Shown piece after piece: positions 1-8,952 of a stretch of DNA of 64,000 bases. Within the stretch, counting starts at the first letter, position 1, and the number at the start of each line of letters is the position of its first letter. The notes beneath the pieces are model-generated. The model was not told the DNA's origin and ran no database searches. It worked only from the letters and a program-made list of their open reading frames with translations. A program made the position numbers and the translations under genes. The stretch comes from Terriglobia bacterium (GTDB lineage: Bacteria > Acidobacteriota > Terriglobia > JAJPHL01), in the NCBI GenBank assembly GCA_021325275.1, contig JAJPHL010000011.1, forward strand, positions 186,001 through 250,000, read 5' to 3'.

Positions 1-435
1 GACAACGGTGAAGTCACCGACTCGGGTTTCACGATTCAAGCCAACGGCAGCACGTATCGGCTGAATCCGCGCACAAAGCGCATTGCATTTTCGGGCGCCG
101 ACGGCAATGGCGAAAAGCTGTTGACCCCGCTGGAAGGCTTGACGGGACGCGTCTACCAAATTAAAGAAGAAACCGACGATGGGCGCGAGATGATTCTGCA
201 AACCGATCACGGCGACCAGCGATTGCTGGCGGATCAGGAGCCGGTGATGTGGAAACATTCCGGCCCGCCGATTCCGAAGTTCAAATACGATCGCTTTGAA
301 GAAGTGCTCGGCAAGACCACCACGCTGTGGCGCGGCCGCGACGGCGGAACGTACACGCTGGAAGTGATCGAGGAGCCCGAAGACATGGACATTCCCGCGC
401 GCCTTCCCAAGGAAGATAAGAAGAAAAAGAAGTAA
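1..435 (+). CDS. 3' end of an unidentified protein gene
   Basis: The frame is open from the first base of the window, so the start lies upstream; 144 residues are visible. I do not recognise the family. The visible part is hydrophilic, rich in charged residues and in short strand-like segments with no membrane helix, and ends in a tail of six lysines after an acidic stretch (EEPEDMD). It converges on the Tad operon, with about 80 bases between its stop and the small ORF at 517-621. No T-rich terminator hairpin is visible in that gap. Confidence 0.7.
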   Translation, partial: DNGEVTDSGFTIQANGSTYRLNPRTKRIAFSGADGNGEKLLTPLEGLTGRVYQIKEETDDGREMILQTDHGDQRLLADQEPVMWKHSGPPIPKFKYDRFEEVLGKTTTLWRGRDGGTYTLEVIEEPEDMDIPARLPKEDKKKKK

Positions 436-516
436 GCGGCCTTAGCGATGCCGTAGTTTGACTTTCTCGGAGCCTGTGCAGCCGGCGACCCAGCGTTTCA
501 GTCGCCCGCGTTGCCG

Positions 517-621
517 CTACCATTCTTCTTTCTTGGCTTTCGATTTCCGGCGCATCACGATCACCACCACAAACACCAACGCCAGCACGCCGCAGATAAT
601 TCGAATTGTCCCCGTATCCAT
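517..621 (-). CDS. 34-residue single-span membrane peptide at the end of the tad operon
   Basis: A 34-codon reading frame starts with ATG at 621 and ends with TAG. The product has a short polar N-terminus (MDTGTIR), one hydrophobic helix of about 16 residues (roughly 8-23) and a strongly charged tail (RRKSKAKKEEW), so a single-pass inner-membrane peptide with cytoplasmic C-terminus is likely by the positive-inside rule. The sequence just upstream on the minus strand reads GGGGAAGGAACC, giving a good Shine-Dalgarno core (AAGGA) about 7 bases before ATG. It starts 24 bases after the tadC stop, so it can be co-transcribed with the pilus genes. Function unknown; a TadC/TadB accessory or leader peptide are possibilities. 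Confidence 0.6.
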   Translation of the reverse strand: MDTGTIRIICGVLALVFVVVIVMRRKSKAKKEEW

Positions 622-645
622 TTAAGGTTCCTTCCCCAAGTAAGT

Positions 646-1554
646 TTACTGTCCGAACATGCTCCGCATGAAGCTTAGCACGCCCGGCGCAATCACCACG
701 ATAAACAACGCCGGGAGAATGAAAAGCACGATGGGAAAAATCATCTTCACGCCGGCCTTGGCGATGGCCGCTTCAATGTCCAAGCGGCGCTTTACGCGCA
801 GCGAATCGGAAAACACGCGCAGCGATTGCGCCAGGCCTGTTCCAAAGCGCTCTGCCTGAATGATCATGCCGGCGAGCGAGCGAATCTCGCTGAGTCCGGT
901 GCGGCGCGCCATGTGCTGAAACGCCACGCCGCGATCCTGGCCCGCTTGCACCTCCACGGTCATCAGATAAAACTCCTCCGCCAATTCCGGATACACGTAC
1001 TGAAGTTCGTCGCACACACGCGCGATCGCTTGATCGAGCGAGAGTCCCGCTCCGAGCACGATGCTCAGCAAGTCGGTGGTGTCGGGCAGCGCCGCGACCA
1101 AACTTTGCCGATGGCGCTTACGCAGCGAGAGCACGGCTTGCTCGGGCAGAAAATATCCCAGCACCAATCCGCCGATCACCGCGATCATGATCGTGCCGGT
1201 ATCGCCCCCATTCAACCACACCAGCGCACCGCCCGAAAGCATCAGCATGAACGCGAGCGTCAACATGCCATAGACTTTCACGGCTCCTTGGCGGCGGATA
1301 CCGGCACGCATCAACTCCAGTTCCTTTTCGCGGAACCACGATTCACCGAAGACCGTGCCGAAGGTCACACCGAGGATCACGTCCCAAATGTCTTCCTGGC
1401 GGCGCAGCGGAGCGCCGCCGCGCGCCTGCAACTCGGCGATGCGCAATTGCAACGGATTCCGTCGCGCTTCCAGCAAATACCATCCGCCGGCCAGCACGGC
1501 GCCGGCATTGGCGAGCGCCACGACAAACACCGCGAAAAGTAGCCACGGATTCAT
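646..1554 (-). CDS. tadC: TadC-like inner-membrane platform protein of the Tad pilus
   Basis: This 302-residue protein has an N-terminal membrane helix (about 4-28), two central helices (about 97-137), a cytoplasmic T2SSF-type domain and a terminal helix (about 270-296). That is the usual layout of the type II secretion F domain in TadB/TadC. In Tad systems the TadB/TadC pair forms the inner-membrane platform on which the CpaF/TadA ATPase assembles Flp pilin. It abuts tadB, with the start codon immediately after the tadB stop, and is the last large gene of the operon. Family assignment is firm; TadC rather than TadB follows from gene order. Confidence 0.9.
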   Translation of the reverse strand: MNPWLLFAVFVVALANAGAVLAGGWYLLEARRNPLQLRIAELQARGGAPLRRQEDIWDVILGVTFGTVFGESWFREKELELMRAGIRRQGAVKVYGMLTLAFMLMLSGGALVWLNGGDTGTIMIAVIGGLVLGYFLPEQAVLSLRKRHRQSLVAALPDTTDLLSIVLGAGLSLDQAIARVCDELQYVYPELAEEFYLMTVEVQAGQDRGVAFQHMARRTGLSEIRSLAGMIIQAERFGTGLAQSLRVFSDSLRVKRRLDIEAAIAKAGVKMIFPIVLFILPALFIVVIAPGVLSFMRSMFGQ

Positions 1555-2523
1555 TTACATCTTCACCGCGGAAATCCGCCGCATCACCAGGATGCCTACC
1601 ACTTCCGAAAGGACCGCGTAGGTGAACAGCTTCGACCCGAGTTCGGTGGTCCACAAGAGCGATACGTAGTTGTAGTTCACGAAATAGAAAACGATCAGCG
1701 TGAAAACCGGCAGTCCCGCGAGCAACGCGGCGGAAAAACGCTGCTGCGCCGTGTGCGCGCGCAGCTTGCTGCGCAATTGCAGGCGTTCGCGGATCACGCC
1801 GGCCATGCTTTCAAGCACGGTTACCAGGTTCGCGCCGGTTTCGCGCTGCAACACCAGGCCCGTAACGAAGAAGCGCATGTCCAGCAGCGGAATCCGCTCG
1901 CCCAAGCTGTGCAGCGCCGATTCCACCGACGATCCCAGCGCCAACTCTTCGGTGAGTTTCTTGAACTCCCCGGCTATTGGTTCAGGCGCTTCGCCCGCCA
2001 GCACCTCGAGGCCGCTGTGAATGTTGTGACCGGCGCGCATGGCGCGCGTGAAAAGGTCGATCGACTCCGGTAACCCTTCTTCGATCGCATGCATGCGCTT
2101 CGAACGCTGCCGGTACACCCAAAGAATCGGGATCGATCCGAACGCGATCGCCACAAGGACTTCGAGAAAACGAAACGGGAAAAACGCAAAGGCTTCCGAG
2201 ACGCCCGCGGTCACCACGGCGATCGCGACGCTCAACGCCAGCACCGATCCCGCCCGGTACGAGAGCGCCGCTTGGTCGACGGCTTTCTGCAACTGGCGGA
2301 TGAATCGCAATTGCACCAGAATCTCATCGAGGAATCCCACGCCCGAAATCGATTGCCGGCGCAACAATGGTCCCGAGCGCTGCTGCACGTGCGCCGCGCG
2401 TAGGCCGCGCACGCGCGCCTCGGCGGCCTCGCGAGCCTTGCGTTCCGGCCCCCAAATCGCCACCTCGCACGCGACGGCTGTGGCGCCCGTGAAGATCAGG
2501 AAGATCAGGATCGTCGCGCCCAT
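1555..2523 (-). CDS. tadB: TadB-like inner-membrane platform protein of the Tad pilus
   Basis: The 322-residue product begins with a membrane helix (residues 3-22), has a pair of helices near 90-135, a T2SSF cytoplasmic domain in the middle (charged helices including EEGLPESIDLFTRAMRAG) and a C-terminal hydrophobic hairpin. It is translationally tight with cpaF: ATG at 2523 directly follows the cpaF stop. It should form the assembly platform with TadC and contact the CpaF ATPase. No missing segment is apparent relative to normal TadB length (about 310-330). Confidence 0.9.
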   Translation of the reverse strand: MGATILIFLIFTGATAVACEVAIWGPERKAREAAEARVRGLRAAHVQQRSGPLLRRQSISGVGFLDEILVQLRFIRQLQKAVDQAALSYRAGSVLALSVAIAVVTAGVSEAFAFFPFRFLEVLVAIAFGSIPILWVYRQRSKRMHAIEEGLPESIDLFTRAMRAGHNIHSGLEVLAGEAPEPIAGEFKKLTEELALGSSVESALHSLGERIPLLDMRFFVTGLVLQRETGANLVTVLESMAGVIRERLQLRSKLRAHTAQQRFSAALLAGLPVFTLIVFYFVNYNYVSLLWTTELGSKLFTYAVLSEVVGILVMRRISAVKM

Positions 2524-3909
2524 TTACTTGACCTCAGTCGTTTCATGGAACATTTTTTCCGGCACATGGATCCCCGCCGCGCGCAGACGATCGAGAGAAT
2601 GCGGTTTCGCCCCGGTGGCGCGAAACTTGCCAGTGACCTTTCCAAGATCGGTGAGACCGCTGCGCTCGAACTCGAAAATGTCCTGCAGTTCGATCGAGTC
2701 CTCGCTCATGCCCACCACTTCCGAGACCTTCACCACGCGCCGCGCGCCGTCGGTGAGCCGCGTGATTTGCACGACAATCTGAATCGCCGACACGAGCTGT
2801 TGGCGAATGATGCGGTCCGGCAAATTCATGTCGGCCATCAGGATCATCGTTTCCAAGCGATGAAACGCATCCGTCGGCGAATTCGCATGAACCGTGGTCA
2901 TCGATCCGTCGTGACCGGTGTTCATCGCTTGCAGCATGTCGAGCGCCTCGGGCCCTCGCACTTCGCCGACCAAGATTCGATCGGGACGCATACGCAGCGC
3001 GTTAATCACCAGGTCGCGCTGAACGATCGCTCCCTGCCCTTCGATGTTCGGCGGTCGCGTTTCCAAGCGCACGACGTGGCGCTGCTGCAACCGCAATTCC
3101 GCCACGTCTTCGATCGTGACGACGCGCTCGGTTTCCGGAATGAATCGCGAGAGCGCGTTCAACAGTGTGGTTTTTCCCGTGCCGGTGCCGCCGCTGACCA
3201 CCATTGTGAGCCGCGCTTCGACGCACGCGCCCAGGAAATCGAGCATGGAACTGGTGAGCGTCAAGTTCTTGATCAGCTCTTCGTTGTTCATCACGCGGCG
3301 AGCGAAACGCCGGATCGCCAGCGTGGGACCGGCCAGCGCGAGCGGCGGAATCACCGCTGTCAGGCGCGACCCGTCGGTGAGCCGTGCGTCGACAATCGGC
3401 GACGCCTCGTCGATGCGCCGTCCGGCAGCGGCCACGATTTTTTCGATGATGTGGTGCAGGTGGCGATCGTCCTTGAAACGCGTCACGGTCTTTTGCAACA
3501 CGCCGCCGCGCTCCACGTACACCGTGCGAAAGTTGTTCACCAGGATGTCGGTGATCGACGGATCTTTCAAGAGCGGTTCGAGCGGCCCGAGACCGAACAC
3601 CTCATCGAGAATCTCCTCGATGATGCGGTCGCGCTCCTGCAAGTTCATCGGGATGTTTTCCTGCATCAGCAGGCTCTCCACAGCCACGCCGATCTCCATG
3701 CGCACGCGATCGCGGCTGATCAATTTGATTTGATCGGTGTTGATCGAGTTAAGGAGCTTTTGATGGACCAGCGATTTCAGTTCGAAGGTGCGATCGGTTT
3801 GGCGGGTGTCCGTTGGCGCGAATGCGCGGGGCCGCGCGTCGACAGGCGCCGCGCCGCTTGAAGAGGGCGCGCGCTGGGGAAGTGTCGGCCGCGGAGGAAT
3901 CGTTGGCAT
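2524..3909 (-). CDS. cpaF: CpaF/TadA secretion ATPase
   Basis: This 461-residue type II/IV secretion ATPase powers Tad pilus assembly. A proline-rich, low-complexity N-terminus (about 1-45) precedes the conserved core. The Walker A motif GGTGTGKTT lies at about 240-248, the Walker B region RILVGEVRG at about 311-319, and the histidine-containing segment TTVHANSP at about 338-345; the acidic box IEDVAEL is near 266. All elements expected of an active GspE-superfamily ATPase are present. It lies between cpaE (6-base gap) and tadB. The ATPase acts as a cytoplasmic hexamer against TadB/TadC. Confidence 0.95.
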   Translation of the reverse strand: MPTIPPRPTLPQRAPSSSGAAPVDARPRAFAPTDTRQTDRTFELKSLVHQKLLNSINTDQIKLISRDRVRMEIGVAVESLLMQENIPMNLQERDRIIEEILDEVFGLGPLEPLLKDPSITDILVNNFRTVYVERGGVLQKTVTRFKDDRHLHHIIEKIVAAAGRRIDEASPIVDARLTDGSRLTAVIPPLALAGPTLAIRRFARRVMNNEELIKNLTLTSSMLDFLGACVEARLTMVVSGGTGTGKTTLLNALSRFIPETERVVTIEDVAELRLQQRHVVRLETRPPNIEGQGAIVQRDLVINALRMRPDRILVGEVRGPEALDMLQAMNTGHDGSMTTVHANSPTDAFHRLETMILMADMNLPDRIIRQQLVSAIQIVVQITRLTDGARRVVKVSEVVGMSEDSIELQDIFEFERSGLTDLGKVTGKFRATGAKPHSLDRLRAAGIHVPEKMFHETTEVK

Positions 3910-3915
3910 CTTGCG

Positions 3916-5118
3916 TTAGATGATTCCGAGAAACTTCTTGCGCTCCGGCGGTGGAGCCGAAGCGGGTGTCGCGCTCGAAGCGCCATTTGCCAAAATCTTC
4001 TTCGCCATTCCCATATACGCCTGCTGCAGGTCGCCCGCGTAACTTACCGCCGGCCGCGATTGATGCACGGCTTGCATCGAGTCCTGGTAACGGTTCGGAA
4101 TCGCGTAGAAGATCTTCGTGCCGAGCGTTTGTTGGATCTGTTCCATCGACACCGCGGAATTCTGACCCTTGCCGTAACGATTCACGACGATCTTCAATTG
4201 CTCGGCGCTGAAACCGAGTTTGCCGAGCGCCGCCAAATACTGCTGCGCATTGCGGACCGCCAGGAACTCCTGCGTCAGTACGAGGAAGACGGACTCCGAA
4301 AGCTCCAAGCAACCCAGCAGCGCTTCGTCGAGGCCGCGCGAACCGTCGACAATCACGGCGTCGTACTTCTCGACGAGAAACGCCGCGATCTCCTTGATGT
4401 GATCGCCGCGAATCATGCGCGCCTTCTCGAGATCGTCGGGCGGGCTGAGGACGGAGAATCCTATGGCGTCGCGCGACGCGATGCCGTCGAGCATGGACTG
4501 GTCGAGGCGGTCGAGATTCTCGACGACGTCATAGATGGAATACTGCGGATTCAGTCCGAGGAAACTCGCGGCGTCGCCGGAATCGAGATCGAGGTCGACG
4601 AGAATCGTGCTTTTCTGCTGCCGCGCGCAGACCGCCGCGAAATTCACGGCGTCGGTTGTCGTTCCCACGCCGCCCTTCGCTCCCACAAACGTGTACAACT
4701 TGCCGAGCGGCTTGCCGTGCTGCTGGGCGCGCGCCATGTGTTGCTCCAGGCGCGTCATGGCGTCGCGAAATTCCGGACGCTTCAGCGGTTGCTGGATATA
4801 ATCGCTGGCCCCCGCGCGCATGCCGCGGATCAAAAACTCCGACGACGCCTGATACTCCGAGACGATCACGTACAGCCCGGGCATGGCGTTCTTCATGTGC
4901 TCGAGCGCGCGCAATCCCTGCTCGGGATCGCCGCCGATATCGAGCAGCACCGCCGCGTGCGGGTTGCGTTCCATGTCGTGAAGGATGCGGACGTACACGT
5001 TCAATCCCGCTTCGTCATGTTCCGCCACCACCTTCGCGCCCGGCGTGTGCGCCAGATGCTCGCGGACGAACTCCCGGAAGTGCGGCTCAGAACTGGCGAC
5101 GATGAGAGAAATCGGCAT
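3916..5118 (-). CDS. cpaE: CpaE/TadZ: receiver-like domain fused to a MinD/ParA-type ATPase
   Basis: Of 400 residues, the first 130 resemble a CheY-like receiver and the rest a MinD/ParA-type ATPase with the deviant Walker A motif GAKGGVGTTT near residue 147. In Tad loci such proteins place the pilus machine at its cellular site. The receiver-like part keeps LLDIGGD where the phosphoacceptor aspartate would sit. The tail (about 380-400) is Ala/Pro-rich. Start ATG at 5118 is 9 bases from the stop of the preceding TadE-like gene. Confidence 0.9.
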   Translation of the reverse strand: MPISLIVASSEPHFREFVREHLAHTPGAKVVAEHDEAGLNVYVRILHDMERNPHAAVLLDIGGDPEQGLRALEHMKNAMPGLYVIVSEYQASSEFLIRGMRAGASDYIQQPLKRPEFRDAMTRLEQHMARAQQHGKPLGKLYTFVGAKGGVGTTTDAVNFAAVCARQQKSTILVDLDLDSGDAASFLGLNPQYSIYDVVENLDRLDQSMLDGIASRDAIGFSVLSPPDDLEKARMIRGDHIKEIAAFLVEKYDAVIVDGSRGLDEALLGCLELSESVFLVLTQEFLAVRNAQQYLAALGKLGFSAEQLKIVVNRYGKGQNSAVSMEQIQQTLGTKIFYAIPNRYQDSMQAVHQSRPAVSYAGDLQQAYMGMAKKILANGASSATPASAPPPERKKFLGII

Positions 5119-5127
5119 GAGAACCTT

Positions 5128-5649
5128 TCAAGGAACGTATTGCCCAATGTCGTTGTTCGCACCCGCGCTCTCCACTTGAAACGTGGCGGAAAACGGCGGC
5201 ATCGGGATCGGCTGCAAACCGACGATCGACGTAACGACGTTGAATTGATAGCCGCTGACGCTGACGGTGACGGCGTCGGGCGCGCAGTCCGGCGAGCAGC
5301 TTGACCCGCACTGGAACGGAATGGTTTGATGGCCCACGGGATCTTGCGTCCAATACTGAACGGTGATGGTCGCCGGACCGCTGGTCAGTTGACTCGGATC
5401 GAGAATCGGCGGCAGATTCGCCTGCATAAATGCAATCACGTTGCTTCCTGCCGAATCCTGATAGCAATGCGTGGCGGCGTACTGCGCGCCGGCGCGCACG
5501 AGATGCACGACGCCCGACCAGGTCCATAGCGCGCCGGCCGTCATGATCGATCCAAACGTCACGGGGATCATGATGAACGCAAAGACCAGCGCCGTTTCAA
5601 ACGTCACCGAACCTTTTGGCGATCGACGGAATGTATTCCAGTCCTTCAT
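5128..5649 (-). CDS. TadE-like pseudopilin (second copy)
   Basis: I place the start at ATG 5649, giving 173 residues (MKDWNTFRRSPKGSVTFETALVF...). The upstream TGA stop and this ATG share a base, which supports translational coupling. The N-terminus has the TadE pattern: short basic leader, GSVTFETALVFAF, then a membrane helix, with glutamate at the position typical of prepilin-like TadE/TadF. The remaining domain is extracytoplasmic with five cysteines, three of them in SCSPDCAPD. TadE-like proteins are processed pseudopilins needed for pilus initiation. A longer in-frame extension upstream lies inside the previous gene and is unlikely to be used. Confidence 0.8.
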   Translation of the reverse strand: MKDWNTFRRSPKGSVTFETALVFAFIMIPVTFGSIMTAGALWTWSGVVHLVRAGAQYAATHCYQDSAGSNVIAFMQANLPPILDPSQLTSGPATITVQYWTQDPVGHQTIPFQCGSSCSPDCAPDAVTVSVSGYQFNVVTSIVGLQPIPMPPFSATFQVESAGANNDIGQYVP

Positions 5650-6161
5650 CAAGCTCCCAAAAACGGCAATCGCACCGACACCGGCAGATTCACGATACCG
5701 AACACGCCGAGCGGAAACGTCATGTCGAGCGGATAGCCCTGCCCAAGATTCGCGACAATGTAATCGGGCGGCGAGCCGCCGTTCTGCGTGTCGCAACTGC
5801 CCGTGCCGGCGCAGGGACACGCGGCGATCGTCGAGGTGGTGGGATCGCCGCGCTCGGCGAAAAAGAAAACCATGCTCGGCGTGAGGTTCGGCACCGTCGG
5901 GTTGCCGGTGCCTTGCAAGTTTCCGAACACCACGAAGTTTGTCGCGTCGGTAAACGCCGGATCGCTCAAATTGCAGAAGTCGACGCCTTGCGTGCGCTGC
6001 AAATACTCGACGCCGGATTTCAAATTGTTTTCGAGTCGGTTGTAGATGTACGCGAGGCGGCCGAGTTCGAAGATTCCGCCGAGCAAAAGAATCATCATCG
6101 GCAGCAGGAACGCGGTTTCCACCGCGGTTTGCGCTTGATCGTTGAGGAGGAAACGCCTCAT
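5649..6161 (-). CDS. tadE: TadE-like pseudopilin (first copy)
   Basis: Start ATG 6161 overlaps the stop of the TadG-like gene by four bases (ATGA). The product has 170 residues: RRFLLNDQAQTAVETAFLLP is the pseudopilin N-terminus (basic leader, AQTAVE with the conserved glutamate, then a hydrophobic helix ending near residue 32). The rest is extracytoplasmic and includes a cysteine-rich loop (ACPCAGTGSCD). With the following gene it makes a TadE/TadF-like pair. Which is formally TadE and which TadF cannot be settled by eye. Confidence 0.85.
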   Translation of the reverse strand: MRRFLLNDQAQTAVETAFLLPMMILLLGGIFELGRLAYIYNRLENNLKSGVEYLQRTQGVDFCNLSDPAFTDATNFVVFGNLQGTGNPTVPNLTPSMVFFFAERGDPTTSTIAACPCAGTGSCDTQNGGSPPDYIVANLGQGYPLDMTFPLGVFGIVNLPVSVRLPFLGA

Positions 6162-7462
6162 TGGTACAGCACCAGCCTCCCTACGCCCGACGTGATTCCG
6201 CATTGTCCCGCCGTCGAGCCGAGACGCACCGGAACCGGCGAGCCGATGTACTGCGCGCGCATTTCGCCGCGCGTGGCTTGCGCGCCCGTTACCACCAAGC
6301 CGGGCCCCGTTTGATCCGCTTGAATCAGAAATTGGCGAAAGTTCAAAACGTTCAGCGTCGATGACGCGTCGACCACGGCCGCGGTGATCACACGCCGCGC
6401 GTTGCCCATGTATTGCGTCGAAAAATCCTGGAGCGATCCGTCGGCGGTTGCGGTGTCGGTGTCCGCGGAGTACGAGGCGGCGAGCGTGGCGACACTCGGG
6501 ATCCCGTTGCACGCGTTCGTCGTGGGATCCACGGGATCCCCGAAGCGCGTGTTCATGCCGCAGAGAAAATCGCGGCCCGCCGCGACGGTCGGTGTTCCCG
6601 CCGCTTGAATCGCCATCGGCGCGTCGGGTGTGGCGACGGTCACCGTACCGGTGGTGCCGGCGGTCGTATCGCCCGCGGGATTGTCGGTGGTCGCGCCGAC
6701 CTCGAACAGTATGCTCGGCAGGTCCGTGGCGGTTCCGGTGGGCGTGTGATTCAACAGCGTGTATTCGATTTTGTCGCTGGTCCCCGTCAATAACGGCAAC
6801 GTGCGCACGGCCGCAACGCACGCCGCGGGGGCCGCCGCTTCCTGCGAGCACGTCAGGTACATCGTGTAGTACGCGCCGGGGACGAAGCCGTAATCCTGCG
6901 TGTCGCTTGAGTTCGCGGCAGTGACGGCGATATCGTCCGATCCCGAGACACTGCACAGCGGCGCGCCCGGTCCCGCGATGGCGTAGGCGTGCACTTGCGG
7001 TTTCGTCGTTTGCGTGGGCGCAAGGAACGGCAGAAAAATCGCCGGCGCTTCCACGTTTACGTCGACGCGCACGTAGCGCGCTTGAGCACCCGATTGTCCG
7101 CCGTTCGACGACGTTTGCGCGTCGGTGAGCAGCGTGAAGTAATCCTGATTGAACGTGGCGGCAAGATCGGTGGAAGAAATCACGCTGTTCGCGTGCAAGT
7201 TGAATCGATTGTCGTTGCCGGTGGTTTGATCGAGCGGCGCAAGACCGGTGACCAGCGCGTTGTCGGTGGAATTCGCCGTGCCGATGATGCGCGTAGCCGC
7301 CGACATCGCCGACGCCTCGGCGATCGTCTTGATCTCCGACTGAATCGTGTACATGCGTCCGAGGTCCACGGCCATCGCCGCGCCGCCGAGAATCATTCCC
7401 GTGAGCATGATCATGGTCCAAACGGTGGCGGTGCCGCGGCGGCTTGTTGCAAACATCCTCAT
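6158..7462 (-). CDS. TadG-like pilus-assembly protein
   Basis: The 434-residue product starts with MRMFATSRRGTATVWTMIML, a TadG-type N-terminus with RRG followed by a membrane helix and then MAVDLGRMYTIQSEIKTIAEASA. This is the pattern of Flp pilus-assembly TadE/G-like proteins that follow a single membrane anchor with a helical segment. The rest is a large extracytoplasmic beta-rich domain. It overlaps the secretin gene stop by four bases and the next TadE start by four, so the run is translationally coupled. A von Willebrand MIDAS motif, present in some TadG, was not obvious. Confidence 0.8.
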   Translation of the reverse strand: MRMFATSRRGTATVWTMIMLTGMILGGAAMAVDLGRMYTIQSEIKTIAEASAMSAATRIIGTANSTDNALVTGLAPLDQTTGNDNRFNLHANSVISSTDLAATFNQDYFTLLTDAQTSSNGGQSGAQARYVRVDVNVEAPAIFLPFLAPTQTTKPQVHAYAIAGPGAPLCSVSGSDDIAVTAANSSDTQDYGFVPGAYYTMYLTCSQEAAAPAACVAAVRTLPLLTGTSDKIEYTLLNHTPTGTATDLPSILFEVGATTDNPAGDTTAGTTGTVTVATPDAPMAIQAAGTPTVAAGRDFLCGMNTRFGDPVDPTTNACNGIPSVATLAASYSADTDTATADGSLQDFSTQYMGNARRVITAAVVDASSTLNVLNFRQFLIQADQTGPGLVVTGAQATRGEMRAQYIGSPVPVRLGSTAGQCGITSGVGRLVLYQ

Positions 7463-8952
7463 GGCTGCTTTGAATCGGGTTGGTTCGGAGGATCCTTCGG
7501 CTTCGCAGGCGCGGTCGCGTCCGGCACCGCGCCCTTGACCGGCGAAGGCGGATCTTCGTGTCCGCGCGGACCGACAAATTGGCCCTTCTTCCCCGGCTCC
7601 TTGCTGGGATTGTATTTATCGATGAAATCGGTCGGATACTTCGGCATCGGCGGCTTCTCGCCCACCGGCATGGGATGGACGAAGCGCGGCGTCACCACCA
7701 TCAGGAGCTCGGTGTTTGTTTTTTCCTGGCTGCGGCTCGAAAAAAACTTCCCGAGAATCGGAATTTGCCCGAGGATCGGCACTTTGTCCACCGTCGACGT
7801 CACGCGATTGTCGATCAGGCCGGCGATGGCAAAACTTTCACCGTCGCGCAAATCCACTTCCGTTTCGGCCTGGCGCGTGCTGATCGCGGGAATCACGAAT
7901 CCTTGGATCGTCAGCGCGTTGGTGAAATCCAAGTTGCTGACTTCCGGTTTCACCTTCAGGTGAATCAATCCGTTCGGCATCACCGTGGGCGTGAAATCGA
8001 GGCCCACGCCGAATTTGCGGAACTGAATCGTCACAACGGGCGCGGCCGTGCCGCCGGTGCCGCTGGTGGTGATCACAGGAAACGGAAATTCGCCGCCCGC
8101 GAGGAAACTCGCGGTCTTGCCGCTCACCGTGATCAGATTCGGCTCGGCGAGGATTTCCATCAAATTGTTTTCCTGTAGCGCTTGGATGGTGAGGCCGACG
8201 TTCAAGTCCGGACGGAACGCAAAAATGTTCAGCGCGTTGCTGACACTCACCGACGTCGGCTGCAGTTGCGGTTGTCCCAAGTTGTTGTTCTGAAATTCCA
8301 GATTGCCGAAGCGCGGGGGCGCGTATTGCTGCGTGCTCAAGGCGCCCACCAGCTTTGGGTTCGTGCTGAGGATGTTCATGCCCAATTGATTCAGCTTGTC
8401 GCGATCGACGGAGCCGAACTTTACTTGCAGCATGATCTGGCGATCTTCCTTCGGCGGCGCTTGCAGCAGATTTACGACTTGTTTCGAATGCAATCCCGCG
8501 ACGGAAACGGCGCGCTGCATCACTTCCGGCGAACTCACGACGCCCGAAAGCACCACGCCGTCCTTGCTGCTCGCGACGTGAATCGATTCGTTCGGGAACG
8601 AGTCTTTGAGTTGCTGTTCAAGGAGACTCAAATCGTCGCGAACCGTCACTTCGTACCGCGCCAGACCTCCCTTGAACCAAACCAGCGCGGTGGTCAGTCC
8701 CGGCGCTTTGGCGTTGATCATCACTTCCTGCGGACCGACAGCGACAATGTCCGCGACGTTGGGCTCGGAGATCGCCACGCGCTCCACGAAATCGGGAAAC
8801 TGTTTCAGTTCGCCGCGGCCCACGGACAATTCGATGGTGGAAACTTTTGCAGCGTACGGCTTCACCGGCACGGGCGGAGGCACGGCATCCTGCGCCGCGG
8901 AAGCGGCGGCGTTCTGTAGCGCGAAAAGCAAAATGGCCGTGAGCCAGAACAT
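7459..8952 (-). CDS. cpaC: CpaC/RcpA outer-membrane secretin of the Tad pilus
   Basis: This 497-residue protein has a signal peptide (cleavage likely near residues 17-20, AAASA), a pilus-secretin N-terminal domain and BON-like region (about 40-170), then the secretin barrel domain with the typical VPILGQIPILGKFF segment near 405-418. The C-terminus is proline- and lysine-rich (about 440-497). It should form the outer-membrane gate for the Flp pilus. Its start codon shares a base with the cpaB stop (TAATG), indicating coupling. Confidence 0.93.
   Translation of the reverse strand: MFWLTAILLFALQNAAASAAQDAVPPPVPVKPYAAKVSTIELSVGRGELKQFPDFVERVAISEPNVADIVAVGPQEVMINAKAPGLTTALVWFKGGLARYEVTVRDDLSLLEQQLKDSFPNESIHVASSKDGVVLSGVVSSPEVMQRAVSVAGLHSKQVVNLLQAPPKEDRQIMLQVKFGSVDRDKLNQLGMNILSTNPKLVGALSTQQYAPPRFGNLEFQNNNLGQPQLQPTSVSVSNALNIFAFRPDLNVGLTIQALQENNLMEILAEPNLITVSGKTASFLAGGEFPFPVITTSGTGGTAAPVVTIQFRKFGVGLDFTPTVMPNGLIHLKVKPEVSNLDFTNALTIQGFVIPAISTRQAETEVDLRDGESFAIAGLIDNRVTSTVDKVPILGQIPILGKFFSSRSQEKTNTELLMVVTPRFVHPMPVGEKPPMPKYPTDFIDKYNPSKEPGKKGQFVGPRGHEDPPSPVKGAVPDATAPAKPKDPPNQPDSKQP

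Noticed and set aside
2545-3861. Long open frame on the plus strand opposite cpaF
   Set aside because: Composition is that of an antisense shadow (many His/Arg/Asp), while the opposite strand has complete ATPase motifs.
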